From Phycisphaeraceae bacterium (lineage in GTDB: Bacteria > Planctomycetota > Phycisphaerae > Phycisphaerales > Phycisphaeraceae), in assembly GCA_029260615.1 (NCBI GenBank), contig JAJDCX010000087.1:30381-94380 (forward strand): a stretch of 64,000 nucleotides of DNA, given 5' to 3'. Made by a program: the position numbers and the translations under genes. The notes beneath the pieces were generated by a model. That model ran no database searches. It saw only the letters and a list, made by a program, of their open reading frames with translations, and was not told the origin of the DNA. How positions within the stretch are numbered: position 1 is the stretch's first letter; each line of letters begins with the position of its first letter. Positions 33,623 to 42,351 of this stretch are shown in pieces.

Positions 33623-34410
33623 AGGTTGTCTCGGTTTGTGTCTTGGGGAGCGATCGTGTCGGTGGAGGTGTCTCGGTAGCGTTTCATCATCCAGCGCACG
33701 GCGAAGAGGTCAAGCAGGCCTGCGGGTCCGCGTGAGAGAAGGCCCATGCCGTACTTGGTTGAGCCGGCGTTGCGTGATCGGTGGTTGACGGGGATCTGGG
33801 TGATAGTTGCGCCAAGCATGCGTGCGTAGGCGGGCATGAATCGGTGCATGCCTTTGAATTGCAGTGGGAACTGCTTGGCGAATTCGGCGCGGAGGACGCG
33901 GGCGGAGCAGCCGGTGTCACGGATGGGGTCGTTGATGATCCAGAGGCGTGCTTTGCGGCCGATGAGGCTGGCGATTTTACGTATGGCGTGGTCGTTGCGG
34001 TTGGCAGAGCGGTCACCCTGGACCATGTCGGCTTCACCTGCGTGGATTTTGGCGAGCATGGCGGGGAGGTCAGCGGGGTCGTTTTGCAGGTCGGCGTCGA
34101 GTGTGGCGATGTATTGGCCGAGTGCGGCTTGTATCCCGGCATGCATGGCGGCGGACTGGCCTCTTGGGGCGGGTCGGTGCAGGACGCGCAGCCAAGGGTG
34201 TTGGGCTTGTAGCGCTGTGAGTTTGGCGAGGGTCTGATCGGTTGAGCCGTCATCGACGACGATCAATTCGGCGTTGATCCCGGCATCGGACATGGCTTGG
34301 CCGACCTGTTTAACCAGGGGCCCGACGTTGTCTTGCTCGTTCAATGCGGGGACGACGATTGAAAGCGTGGGCCGCTGTTCGGGCGGGGGGTTGACGGTCG
34401 TAGGATTCAT
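33619..34410 (-). CDS. GT2 family glycosyltransferase (dolichol/undecaprenyl-phosphate sugar transferase type)
   Basis: 263 residues. It starts PTLSIVVPALNEQDNVGPLV, then ELIVVDDGSTDQTLAKL, LHRPAPRGQSAAMHAGIQAA and YIATLDADLQNDPADLPAML (DxD), and ends with RTGCSARVL-like and PVNHRSRNAGSTKYGMG. This order is diagnostic of the DPM1/ArnC-type subfamily that moves a sugar onto a polyprenyl phosphate. The ATG at 34410 overlaps the stop of the ArnT-like gene, and the stop overlaps the LAB_N start. The three genes thus look like one unit in which this enzyme makes the lipid-linked donor, and the ArnT-like enzyme uses it outside the membrane. Confidence 0.92.
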   Translation of the reverse strand: MNPTTVNPPPEQRPTLSIVVPALNEQDNVGPLVKQVGQAMSDAGINAELIVVDDGSTDQTLAKLTALQAQHPWLRVLHRPAPRGQSAAMHAGIQAALGQYIATLDADLQNDPADLPAMLAKIHAGEADMVQGDRSANRNDHAIRKIASLIGRKARLWIINDPIRDTGCSARVLRAEFAKQFPLQFKGMHRFMPAYARMLGATITQIPVNHRSRNAGSTKYGMGLLSRGPAGLLDLFAVRWMMKRYRDTSTDTIAPQDTNRDNL

Positions 34411-36200
34411 GGCGCACCGGGCAACGGAAGGGGTTGAGCTGACGGCGGGATTGCCTGGGTGTTGGGTACGGAGTTCATCAGCGGGCCGCGTGACAGGGGG
34501 ATGAGCATCACACTCATGAGGACGACGGCCCAGACGGCCCAGCAGATCATGGATTTGCCGGGGTAGTGGCTCAGTGCGAAGCGTGTGCTCAGTGCCGTGA
34601 TAAGAATCAGGCTGACGCCGAGTCCTAGCCAGAAGTACCAGGTCATAGGTGCGACGATAGGTTGGTTGAGGATGCCTTGGTCGACGAGGGTGGTTTGGAA
34701 GAACATCCCCGCGGGTATGGCAACGGAAGCGACGGCGATGAGTGCGAGGTGAGGCCAGCGAGTCAGCCGCCAGGTTCTTGCGTGTCGTGCTTCTGCGGAG
34801 AGGTCGCTAAAAAGTCTAAGGCACTGTCCGATGAGGATGGCGGCGGCGGGGAGGACGGGGAGCAGCCCGGCGAGGCCTTCGCTACCGGGTCCGGTGAGGA
34901 TCAGGAGCACGACACACAAAAGCCAGGCCCAGCCGATGAATACTCGGCGTCTGACACCCGAGGATGACGCACTGAACGGCTGGATGAGCGACCCGATCAG
35001 CCACAAGGTCCAGGGCAATACCAGGACCAGAACCAGTATGCTGCGGTCAGACACGGCGTGCCAAAACGCGCTGGGGCTATGCATGCTGTGTGGCCAGAGG
35101 CCACTGACCCATTGTTCCCAGATGTGGTTGTCCTGGCCGTGGACATAGAGCGCCCAAGGCATGACCATCAGCGCGGCGATGAAGACCGAGGCGACCAGGC
35201 CCAGCAGGTGGCTGATGCGGTTTGGGCACATGATGGAGATGACCAGGATCGGTGCTAACACGATGGGTATTACCTGGGGGCCGCCGGTGAGGATGGCGAT
35301 GCCCAGGGCGAGTCCGCAGATGAGCCAGCCGAGAGCCTGACGTGAGACCGATGGTGCGGGCCTAAGGGGTCGTAGTGCCCACATCGCCGAGGCGACGCCA
35401 AGGGTTTCCAAGCCGACCAGAGGCATGTCGGGTGAACCTGCGCGGGCGTACCAGATGAGTACGGGGCAGGAGAGCATAGTGAGTGCTGCGAAGGTGGCGG
35501 TTTTCAATCCGCCGACGGAGAACCCGGCCCAGAAGACAGCGGCGATAGTGAGCAGTCCAAAGGCCGCGGTCAGCAGACGCATCTGGTAGGCGAGGTCGGC
35601 ATCTGTGGCGGTCAATGGGTCCAGTGATCCGAACGCCAGTTGGTTGAGCCAGACACTGGCGGGGGGTTGGTCTAGTTGGGGTTCGCCTTCCAGGACGGGG
35701 ACCAGTGATTCGGGGGTGATGTCACCGTGATACATTTCGTGTCGGTGGTGCCAACTCTCAGAGGAGATTTGGAGGCTGCGTGCTTGTGCGTTGTCCTGTG
35801 AGTTGTAGGTCCCCAGGTGTGTGTACAGGGGGATTGTGCTCAGTGCCAGGAGAATCAGGAGGATCAGCCAGGCCATAGGCCGATCGCGGCTTGGGGTGGG
35901 GCCTGCGGTGGGTTTGGGCTGTGTCGGTGCAGAGACTGCGGTGGGTGTCACGGTCTTGGGGGTTGCTGGCCGGGGGGCGCGATGTTCTTCGTGCGGTGGG
36001 GTGGCCCCGTTGGAGCCCTCCCTTTTTGAACCCTCTGCACCCCCGATACCCCCGGTATCCCCGTTTGTCTCTGTTGCTTTGGTATCGTTGGGGATACGAC
36101 TATCGGCCCCCCCGTTTGGTAGCGCATCAGCGGGCTGGGGCGATATGGGCCGGGGTTGATTGGCATCGGTGGGCATCGTGCGGGTGGTCCGGCGTGACAA
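34407..36200 (-). CDS. ArnT/PMT-like polytopic glycosyltransferase
   Basis: 597 residues. About 115 polar, Thr/Pro/Gly-rich residues precede the membrane part, so the true start could be 36176 or 36200. The membrane part starts MAWLILLILLALSTIPLYTHLGTY, followed by NSQDNAQARSLQIS, the first periplasmic loop with the acidic residue typical of ArnT/PMT (GT-C) enzymes; LDQPPASVWLNQLAFG corresponds to the K/R-P-P loop motif. Ten or more further membrane segments follow (WAGFSVGGLKTATFAALTML, LICGLALGIAILTGGPQVIP). GT-C enzymes of this kind transfer a sugar from a polyprenyl phosphate to lipid A or protein on the outer face of the membrane. Genes for the matching donor synthase and LAB_N follow with overlaps. 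Substrate unknown. Confidence 0.88.
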   Translation of the reverse strand: MSRRTTRTMPTDANQPRPISPQPADALPNGGADSRIPNDTKATETNGDTGGIGGAEGSKREGSNGATPPHEEHRAPRPATPKTVTPTAVSAPTQPKPTAGPTPSRDRPMAWLILLILLALSTIPLYTHLGTYNSQDNAQARSLQISSESWHHRHEMYHGDITPESLVPVLEGEPQLDQPPASVWLNQLAFGSLDPLTATDADLAYQMRLLTAAFGLLTIAAVFWAGFSVGGLKTATFAALTMLSCPVLIWYARAGSPDMPLVGLETLGVASAMWALRPLRPAPSVSRQALGWLICGLALGIAILTGGPQVIPIVLAPILVISIMCPNRISHLLGLVASVFIAALMVMPWALYVHGQDNHIWEQWVSGLWPHSMHSPSAFWHAVSDRSILVLVLVLPWTLWLIGSLIQPFSASSSGVRRRVFIGWAWLLCVVLLILTGPGSEGLAGLLPVLPAAAILIGQCLRLFSDLSAEARHARTWRLTRWPHLALIAVASVAIPAGMFFQTTLVDQGILNQPIVAPMTWYFWLGLGVSLILITALSTRFALSHYPGKSMICWAVWAVVLMSVMLIPLSRGPLMNSVPNTQAIPPSAQPLPLPGAP

Positions 36201-36315
36201 GGGTCAAGGGTGTCGGACCCTATATTCTAATCGGGTGTGCTGGCGGGTGCGAGCCTGTGGGTGGCAGGGAGATGTGGTGGCGGTTTGGCCGGGTATGGGC
36301 GATTTTGGGGATGCA

Positions 36316-38622
36316 CTAGGCCTGAGACTCGTTTGATAGGGCTTGTTCTAATTGTCTGAGGTAAACGCGGGTCCGTTGCCGTTGTGCCTGGTCCATGGGC
36401 TGGCCGCCGAAGCGAACCTTGTAGAAGATATCGGTGAGAGCGAGGACCGGGGCCATCTGCTTAGGCTGTCGATCGGTGAGGTCAAGGGCATAGTCTCGTG
36501 GGTTCTGCCACGGGGATCTGGTGTAGCTGTGGCTCGAGAGCAGGGTGTTCATGTCGATGTAGAAAGCGAGTTGTTTGGCGAGGTCGCGTTGGCGTGTGGG
36601 TGGTAGTGAAGTGAGTTTAAGTTTTGTCAGGCGTCTGCGTCTAACCACGACGACCCTCAGGAGGGAGGCTGTGAAGATCGCGGCGAGTGCTGCGGAGCCC
36701 AGCGCTTTGCTGGTGTTAGCCTTGTCGAGCTTCCAGGCGGCAGGGAGTATTTTTATGAATGTGAAGACCTGCCCCAGGAAGCTGTCTTGGCTGATGGTCA
36801 GGGATTTGAGTTTGTTGGTCAGGCCTACGAGTAGGGCGTTGCGGGTCCCGACATCGTAGGCGACGATGGAACGGATCCAGCCAAACTCAAGGTGTTCGTA
36901 TGCTTCTCGGAGCGTGGTTAACCATGTGCGGTGCAGGCGGTCCTGCCGATCGATTTCCTGTGCGGGCGTGGCGTCGTAGCTGCGCCAGCCCAGTCCCGGG
37001 CCGAGATTGATCTCTGTCCATGCGTGGGCGTCGCTCTGCCTGACGACGTAGTAGCCACCGATCTTATTAAATTCCCCGGCGCGGAACCCGGTGACGACAC
37101 GTGCCTGCATACCCAGCGACCGTGTCATGGCGGCGAGTGATGAGGCGAATAATTCGCAGTGTCCGGTGCGGTGGCCGAACATGAATTCTGTGATGGGCTC
37201 GCGGTCCATGCTGAATCGGGGCCCGTTGATCTGGTAGGAGTAGGTTTGGCGCAGGTGACTGGCGAGGGCCTGGGTGATGCGTGCGTCGTAGGGGTCGAAG
37301 TCTGCATCGGGGTCTCTGGCAAGGCCGGTTTTGACGAGGATACCGCGAGCATAAGCTGCGATGCGGTCGGGCTGTATCTGCCAGCCGCGTGCGTATCGTT
37401 CGCGGTTGAATGGGGCGCCAGTATCTGTCTGCAGGATCGGAGGTATCTCGTGGTTTGGCTGGCCCAGGCCGAGGTACCGTTCTTGCAGGTTTTTGACATT
37501 GAAAAGTGGCCAACGGATATCGTAGATAACGGCACCCATGACCGAGCCGCCCGAGGAAAGTTGGAGGTCTTCACGGCTGAAGACGACCGAGGCGATGTGA
37601 TCGCTTTTGAATTGAGTGACCGGCAGGAGGGTGAAGAGGTTGCGGTGGCCGATCTGTCTGAGTGTGATTCTCGCACGCATCGTTGGAACATTGGGAGGGA
37701 TTTGTGCGAGGTCGATGCCGCGGGCAGGAACCCTGATGCGGCGGTCGGTGCTGGTGGCGGCTTGGCTACGTTTCCATGTGCGTGTTGAGGCGTCGTAAGA
37801 ATCCAGAGCGGCACCGCGCATAAGCCAGGAACGGTTTTCGATGGGGACGCCGTGCATCTCGATGCGCACGTTCATCACCGGTTGCTTGCTGCCCTGGGCG
37901 ATCGGCGGGCCGTCGAGCCTGACCTGTTGGCTGAATCCGACCTGACGTGGCATTAGCACGCTTTCGCTGTCACCTGCTGGTGTGAGGTCGTGAGACCTGG
38001 GTATGAGGATGAAGACCGCGACCGCGACGCAGGTGCATAAGCCGGCGATGACAGCGGTAGCGGCTCTGAATTGCCAGCGGTAGCCCGGACCGACTACGGG
38101 CTTGGGGCGGGTGGCGCGTTTCGGGTCGGCGGCGGCTTTGCGGTTGGTCTCGAACACACGGTCCCGGCTGCTCTTGAGTTGGAAGGCCAGGACAGTCAAC
38201 ATCGCCAGCAGGCAGTAGACCCCCAGCAACGCGCCGTAGATGATCGAGACGCTTAACACGCTGGCGCCGATCATCTGTAGGAGGCTGAGGATCATGAGTT
38301 GGCCGTATTCGCGGTTAGTCTTGCGTCCAAACAGGATCAGGACCTGCAGCCACATAGTGAAGTGGCCCATGGTGACGATGATGTTGGGCTTGGTCAGCGC
38401 GAGGGTGGCGATCATCCATGTGACTACTCCCAGGGCGATGGTGTTGATGAGCCACCAGGGCATGGGTCGTCCCCAGGGGCTGTCGGTGACATAGCGTGAC
38501 AAGACCACCAGCGAGCCGGCGACCAGGAGCATGCCGGGGTTTGCTTCGGCGTAGCAGAACGTCAGGATCCCCAGGAGGATCTGGTAGAACGCGGCGCGGC
38601 TGAATGTTTGTGTCAGATCCAT
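36316..38622 (-). CDS. TgpA-like DUF3488/transglutaminase-domain membrane protein
   Basis: 768 residues. An N-terminal DUF3488-type block of six or so membrane segments (residues about 10-215) carries RKTNREYGQLMILSLLQMIG, a family landmark. A periplasmic transglutaminase-like core (about 470-550) has its catalytic Cys in TGHCELFASSLAAMTRSLGM, the His in SDAHAWTEI and the Asp in WRSYDATPAQE. A further membrane helix near 640 and a cytoplasmic C-terminal DUF4129-like tail (DLAKQLAFYIDMNTLLSSHS...FYKVRFGG) complete the TgpA layout. Such proteins are envelope transglutaminase/protease-fold proteins that usually sit with DUF58 and MoxR genes. The DUF58 gene lies directly upstream; no MoxR ATPase is within this window. 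All three catalytic residues are present, so an active enzyme is likely. Confidence 0.93.
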   Translation of the reverse strand: MDLTQTFSRAAFYQILLGILTFCYAEANPGMLLVAGSLVVLSRYVTDSPWGRPMPWWLINTIALGVVTWMIATLALTKPNIIVTMGHFTMWLQVLILFGRKTNREYGQLMILSLLQMIGASVLSVSIIYGALLGVYCLLAMLTVLAFQLKSSRDRVFETNRKAAADPKRATRPKPVVGPGYRWQFRAATAVIAGLCTCVAVAVFILIPRSHDLTPAGDSESVLMPRQVGFSQQVRLDGPPIAQGSKQPVMNVRIEMHGVPIENRSWLMRGAALDSYDASTRTWKRSQAATSTDRRIRVPARGIDLAQIPPNVPTMRARITLRQIGHRNLFTLLPVTQFKSDHIASVVFSREDLQLSSGGSVMGAVIYDIRWPLFNVKNLQERYLGLGQPNHEIPPILQTDTGAPFNRERYARGWQIQPDRIAAYARGILVKTGLARDPDADFDPYDARITQALASHLRQTYSYQINGPRFSMDREPITEFMFGHRTGHCELFASSLAAMTRSLGMQARVVTGFRAGEFNKIGGYYVVRQSDAHAWTEINLGPGLGWRSYDATPAQEIDRQDRLHRTWLTTLREAYEHLEFGWIRSIVAYDVGTRNALLVGLTNKLKSLTISQDSFLGQVFTFIKILPAAWKLDKANTSKALGSAALAAIFTASLLRVVVVRRRRLTKLKLTSLPPTRQRDLAKQLAFYIDMNTLLSSHSYTRSPWQNPRDYALDLTDRQPKQMAPVLALTDIFYKVRFGGQPMDQAQRQRTRVYLRQLEQALSNESQA

Positions 38623-38695
38623 AGGTTGTCGTGCCGCCGTTTTGGCGATTTATCTTGATTCAATACGAATCCGGTTCGAATTACATGTGCACGGA

Positions 38696-39955
38696 TTATC
38701 CTGGTGCGAAAGGTTGATGTTGGGGTGGCTTGTGTGTGCGATAGGCGCGGGTATTTTTTGGTGTTCGTCGGCCGTTGCCGCGGATGTTAATGATCGATGC
38801 TTTTTCGGTGCTTTCGCCTGGGTCTTGTGTCGGGTCATGAGGGAGAACGATGACGGTGGGTTGGCCCGTGGGCGTGTGTTGGGTGGCTTGCTGGGTGTCG
38901 TTGAGGTCCAGGCGTGCGAGGGCATCCAGGAGGCGTCGGCGGTGGGCCTGGTTGTGGTGCATGGGTACGGCTGGGCAGTGGGCTCCGGCGACAGTTAGTC
39001 CGACGTGGATGCCGTGGAGGTAGGCCTCGCGGATCAATGACCCGGTGAGGTTGATCGCCTCTTCCTGGGCATCAACCCAGTTAGCGTGGCCCGAGTCAGC
39101 GGCGTTGGTTTGTCGTAACGTGTCGGGTGTGCTGAGGTCTAAGAGGATCATCATCCTGGGTGGGCGGGGCCTGGCCAGTTCTCTGGAGACGAGGCTGCTG
39201 GTCCGTGCGGAGTGTTTCCAGTCGATCAGTTTGTAGCTGTCGCCGGGGCGGTAAGGCCGAAGCCCGAAGAACTCACCCATCCCGCCGCCTCGGTCGGCGT
39301 GCTTGGCGTTACTGATGTCGTTGTTGGATAAAGAGAGCACGGCCTGACGGTTTAGCCGGCGCAGCGGGGGGTAGATCAGGACCTCGCCGGGCTGGTTGAA
39401 TTGGACGGCCTTGCGGAGGACCCCAAAGGGGAAACCCGATCGCACGATGATCTTCTCGAATTTCAACGGTCCACGGCGTCTTGGCCAGCAAGGCGTCTCG
39501 GCCTGAATCGATTGGCCGGGGCCGATGTGCAGCGCCCAACCAAACGGTCGGCCTTTGAGCCGAGGTGGCGTCTCGCCTGTTGGATTTGCGCCTTGCTCGT
39601 TTGGGCTTCCCCCAAGTACTAGACGCTCCCGTAGTCCCCGGTGGTGCCCGGTCCAGGTCTCAATGATCTCGATACTGAAGCACGCCAGCCTTGAGTGGTT
39701 GACCAGGTTGTGTCGGAGTATCAACGGTTCGCCTGCTACACCGCGTGCGGGCGCAAGCCTCTGTACCTCGATGCCGTTGAGCATGACCAGCGAAGCTAGG
39801 AGTGAGGCCCCAAATGCACCGACGACCAGGCCAAGCGCCCAGAACAGCAGGTTCGCCTGCGTGTGGAACGCGGCAAAGGCGATCAGCGCCGAGACCATCA
39901 GGTAGACCAGGCTCCCGGGGCTGGGTTGGATTCGGCCGAAGGATCTTTCCATCAC
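38696..39955 (-). CDS. DUF58 domain protein (MoxR/TgpA-associated)
   Basis: 419 residues. Two membrane segments at the N-terminus (LVYLMVSALIAFAAFHTQANL and GLVVGAFGASLLASLVMLNG) are followed by a beta-rich region and the DUF58 signature GGGMGEFFGLRPYRPGDSYK with LIDWKHSARTSSLVSRELA and a MMILLDLSTPD von-Willebrand-A-like strand. DUF58 proteins pair with MoxR ATPases and TgpA-like transglutaminases, and are thought to act in envelope protein maturation or peptidoglycan-related processes, but the exact reaction is unknown. The downstream TgpA-like gene begins 73 bp after its stop on the same strand. The 3' end of the protein is polar with a long tail of about 60 residues that is not part of the domain. 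Confidence 0.9.
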   Translation of the reverse strand: MMERSFGRIQPSPGSLVYLMVSALIAFAAFHTQANLLFWALGLVVGAFGASLLASLVMLNGIEVQRLAPARGVAGEPLILRHNLVNHSRLACFSIEIIETWTGHHRGLRERLVLGGSPNEQGANPTGETPPRLKGRPFGWALHIGPGQSIQAETPCWPRRRGPLKFEKIIVRSGFPFGVLRKAVQFNQPGEVLIYPPLRRLNRQAVLSLSNNDISNAKHADRGGGMGEFFGLRPYRPGDSYKLIDWKHSARTSSLVSRELARPRPPRMMILLDLSTPDTLRQTNAADSGHANWVDAQEEAINLTGSLIREAYLHGIHVGLTVAGAHCPAVPMHHNQAHRRRLLDALARLDLNDTQQATQHTPTGQPTVIVLPHDPTQDPGESTEKASIINIRGNGRRTPKNTRAYRTHKPPQHQPFAPG

Positions 39956-40097
39956 ACCTCCACGACGCGGTCGAGGTTTTTATGAGCCGCCGCCTTGTTT
40001 CGTGCCTGATCGACGTGCCCCGGGTTGTGCTTGTCGTGCATGGCGCCGGCTAACGGGCAGGGTTTCATGCGGGCAAACCCGGCTGTACCGGGAGAAC

Positions 40098-40583
40098 TTA
40101 CTGCATGTAAGGTTCGCCCATCTTCAATGTTTCATCCATGATATCGGGTGGCTCGGGCTTGTATTTATCTTCACCGTTGACCAGTGTTACCAGCAACCGC
40201 TGCTTGGGGCCGGGGACTTGCAGGTCTTGTATAGCGGAGTTGTGGCCGGTGCGCCGGACGACGACACGCACGGCGTATTCCAGATAGCCGGCACCGGGCT
40301 CGTCGATCGTGACCGCAAACGTGCCATCCACATCCGAGAGGGTGCGTGGGAAGTGCTTCCGCGACAGGCGGTCGGGATCGAGTGTGACTTCGATGACCGC
40401 CAGCGGCAGGCCGGGTTCTTGAGTTAGGCGTGGGTCGTCTTCATCCACCACACGGATGGCGGAGACCGCGCCTTCAATCACGACGCCACGCATCTGGTAT
40501 TGACTGCAACCAGCCAGCCCGGACAGCATCACAAAACACATCAGCTTGGTGGCCCACCGCCACGGCCTGTCGATTGTCTTCAT
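40098..40583 (-). CDS. Hypothetical lipoprotein with Ig-like/carboxypeptidase-regulatory-type fold
   Basis: 161 residues. The signal peptide ends in a lipobox LAGC, placing Cys near residue 26 as the acylated N-terminus, so the product is a lipoprotein exposed in the periplasm or on the outer membrane. The mature part is rich in beta-strand patterns (GVVIEGAVSAIRVVDEDDPR, GLPLAVIEVTLDPDRLSRKH, SDVDGTFAVTIDEPGAGYLE, YAVRVVVRRTGHNSAIQDL), reminiscent of carboxypeptidase-regulatory or transthyretin-like folds, but no family is certain. It lies between scpB and the DUF58 gene on the same strand, with 64 bp to scpB. Function unknown. Confidence 0.75.
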   Translation of the reverse strand: MKTIDRPWRWATKLMCFVMLSGLAGCSQYQMRGVVIEGAVSAIRVVDEDDPRLTQEPGLPLAVIEVTLDPDRLSRKHFPRTLSDVDGTFAVTIDEPGAGYLEYAVRVVVRRTGHNSAIQDLQVPGPKQRLLVTLVNGEDKYKPEPPDIMDETLKMGEPYMQ

Positions 40584-40646
40584 ACTTCACCTCAATCGGC
40601 TTGGTGTATGGGGTGTGACTTGGTGTGTGCCCATGCTACTGCTGGT

Positions 40647-41330
40647 TTAGAGGTGTGGGACTTTTGATTTTTCAACCTTGGGCAGGTCTTTGATCCCCGC
40701 CAGCCCGAAGACTTCCAGGAAGCCTTTGGTTGTGCCGTACAACATCGGGCGACCGATTTCTTCTGCTCGGCCGACGATCTTGACCATGTGGCGTTCCATC
40801 AGGCTGCGGAGTACTTCGCCGCAAGCTACACCGCGGATGCTTTCGATCTGTGCCCGCATGATTGGCTGCTGGTAGGCGACGATCGCCAAGGTTTCCATCG
40901 CCGCTGGGCTTAGCCGGGTCTGGGCACGATTCTTGTGCAGTTCGCTGAGCACGTTGGCATAGGCTGGCAGGGTGAGTACCTGCAGGCCGCCTGCGACCTT
41001 TTCGATGCGGAAGCTGCGGCCGGATTTTTCGTAGACGGTGTTCAGTTGCTCGGCTGCATCAAAGATGGCCTTGGTGCCGACCTCACCCAGTAGATCGGAC
41101 AGCTTCGCCGCGGTCATCGGTCGATCGGTGGTCAGCAACGCCGCCTCGACCTTCAGTGCGAGCTCGTCGGCCCGCTTCTTTGTCAGTTTAGGTTCGGGAA
41201 TCTTAGGTTCGACGGCCTTGGGCTCATCGGGCGTTGACTCGGTAGCTACAGGCTCGCCCGTCTCCATCTGGGGTGTGGGTTGGGCCTGTTCGGTCGCGTC
41301 TTCGTGTACAGCTTGGTCGGTGTCGATCAT
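40647..41330 (-). CDS. scpB: Segregation and condensation protein B (ScpB)
   Basis: 227 residues from the ATG at 41330 (a TTG start six codons upstream is possible). After ~55 acidic/Pro-rich residues the ScpB winged-helix pair begins: KVEAALLTTDRPMTAAKLSDLLGEV, then GGLQVLTLPAYANVLSELHK and RLSPAAMETLAIVAYQQPIM, RAQIESIRGVACGEVLRSLM, KIVGRAEEIGRPMLYGTTKG, FLEVFGLAGIKDLPK. ScpB binds ScpA and the SMC ATPase in the condensin complex for chromosome segregation. The order is typical and complete. No scpA is present in this window. TACAAT lies six bases before the ATG (see the promoter entry). Confidence 0.96.
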   Translation of the reverse strand: MIDTDQAVHEDATEQAQPTPQMETGEPVATESTPDEPKAVEPKIPEPKLTKKRADELALKVEAALLTTDRPMTAAKLSDLLGEVGTKAIFDAAEQLNTVYEKSGRSFRIEKVAGGLQVLTLPAYANVLSELHKNRAQTRLSPAAMETLAIVAYQQPIMRAQIESIRGVACGEVLRSLMERHMVKIVGRAEEIGRPMLYGTTKGFLEVFGLAGIKDLPKVEKSKVPHL

Positions 41331-41336
41331 GCCCAC

Positions 41337-41342
41337 ATTGTA
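41337..41342 (-). promoter_or_regulatory. Candidate -10 element directly before scpB
   Basis: On the minus strand TACAAT is followed by six bases (GTGGGC) and the scpB ATG. If it is a -10 box, transcription would begin at or next to the start codon and the mRNA would be leaderless. There is no clear ribosome-binding site. No matching -35 was found, so the call is tentative. Confidence 0.35.
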
Positions 41343-41451
41343 CGGCAACTGCGGGGATATGGGGGCGAAACCCGGTGATAAGCGATCATCCGTTAAGCAA
41401 AACAGCGTGGCTTACAGGGCGGAACCCTCTTGAAGCGGGGGGATTGTCAGG

Positions 41452-42177
41452 TCAGGCCAGTGCGCCGCTTGTGCGAAGGGAAGCGATGCGAGGCTGGAGG
41501 TTTCGGCCGGGGCAGACGGTGGGACCCAACTCGCGGTGGGTGTAGACCCGTCTAACGGGGACGCGGTACTTGGCCATGAGGTGGCGGAGTGTGGATTGCA
41601 GGGCGGTGAGTTGGGCTTGTGAGGGTGATTGCTTCTCGAAGTTGCCCAAGAGCATGACACCGACATTGTGAGGGTTTTGTTGGCTGACGTGGGCGCCCTG
41701 GTAGGCCAGCGGTCGGCCTTCGATGACCCGGCCGGCGCGGTCGATGACGTAGTGGTAGCCGATGTCGCCCCATCGACGGTCGCGGGTGTGGATGTTGCGG
41801 ACTTGTTCCAGGCGGGCTTTGGTGGAGCGTGCGTCGGTGAACCAGACGGGTGTGTGTCCCTCGTGGTGGATGGTGATCCTGTTGATGCCCTTCATGGGGT
41901 TGACTTTGGAGCGGATCGGGCCGGAGCGTGTCCACCAGGAGCGGGGGACGAGTCCGGGTGGGCCAGCGGTGGTTGCAACCGGTCTGGTGGGTTGGACGGG
42001 GCGTGGGGCCGAGACGGTGTGTGTGCCGGCGCGGGTGGGGGTCGGCCGACTGATGCTGCCGGGCCAAGGAGTCCCGGGCCGACGGGACAGGGTGGTGGTG
42101 GACTGTGTGCAGCCGGTGACCTTGGTGACCAGCATCCCCAGTCCAGCGATCAGTAGTTCCCTTCGGGTGAACTTCAT
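41452..42177 (-). CDS. N-acetylmuramoyl-L-alanine amidase (PGRP/Amidase_2 type), exported
   Basis: 241 residues from the ATG at 42177. The N-terminus KFTRRELLIAGLGMLVTKVT then GCTQ combines a twin-Arg pair with a lipobox-like GC, so export by the Tat route and lipidation are both conceivable. The C-terminal ~150 residues are an Amidase_2/PGRP domain: NRITIHHEGHTPVWF (first Zn-binding His), WGDIGYHYVIDRAGRVIEGR, YQGAHVSQQNPHNVGVMLLG, YTHRELGPTVCPGRNL (His and Cys as further Zn ligands). It would cleave the amide bond between MurNAc and the stem peptide, or bind peptidoglycan. A Tat-type component gene is close by (44032). The linker of about 60 residues is Thr/Pro-rich. Confidence 0.9.
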   Translation of the reverse strand: MKFTRRELLIAGLGMLVTKVTGCTQSTTTLSRRPGTPWPGSISRPTPTRAGTHTVSAPRPVQPTRPVATTAGPPGLVPRSWWTRSGPIRSKVNPMKGINRITIHHEGHTPVWFTDARSTKARLEQVRNIHTRDRRWGDIGYHYVIDRAGRVIEGRPLAYQGAHVSQQNPHNVGVMLLGNFEKQSPSQAQLTALQSTLRHLMAKYRVPVRRVYTHRELGPTVCPGRNLQPRIASLRTSGALA

Positions 42178-42351
42178 ACCTCGGCCTGTCTTGTGTTGCC
42201 CGCTGTTAGTGCGAAGATCGTGAGTGACCCGGGGGGCCGCTGTCATAAGCTAACAAAACATCGGCGGTCTAAGCGGGGGGTCTGGATAATTTTTGTGGGT
42301 GATTGCGTGTTAGAGGCCGGGTTATGCGGTGTCGGGGAAGGCTGGGCCCGG

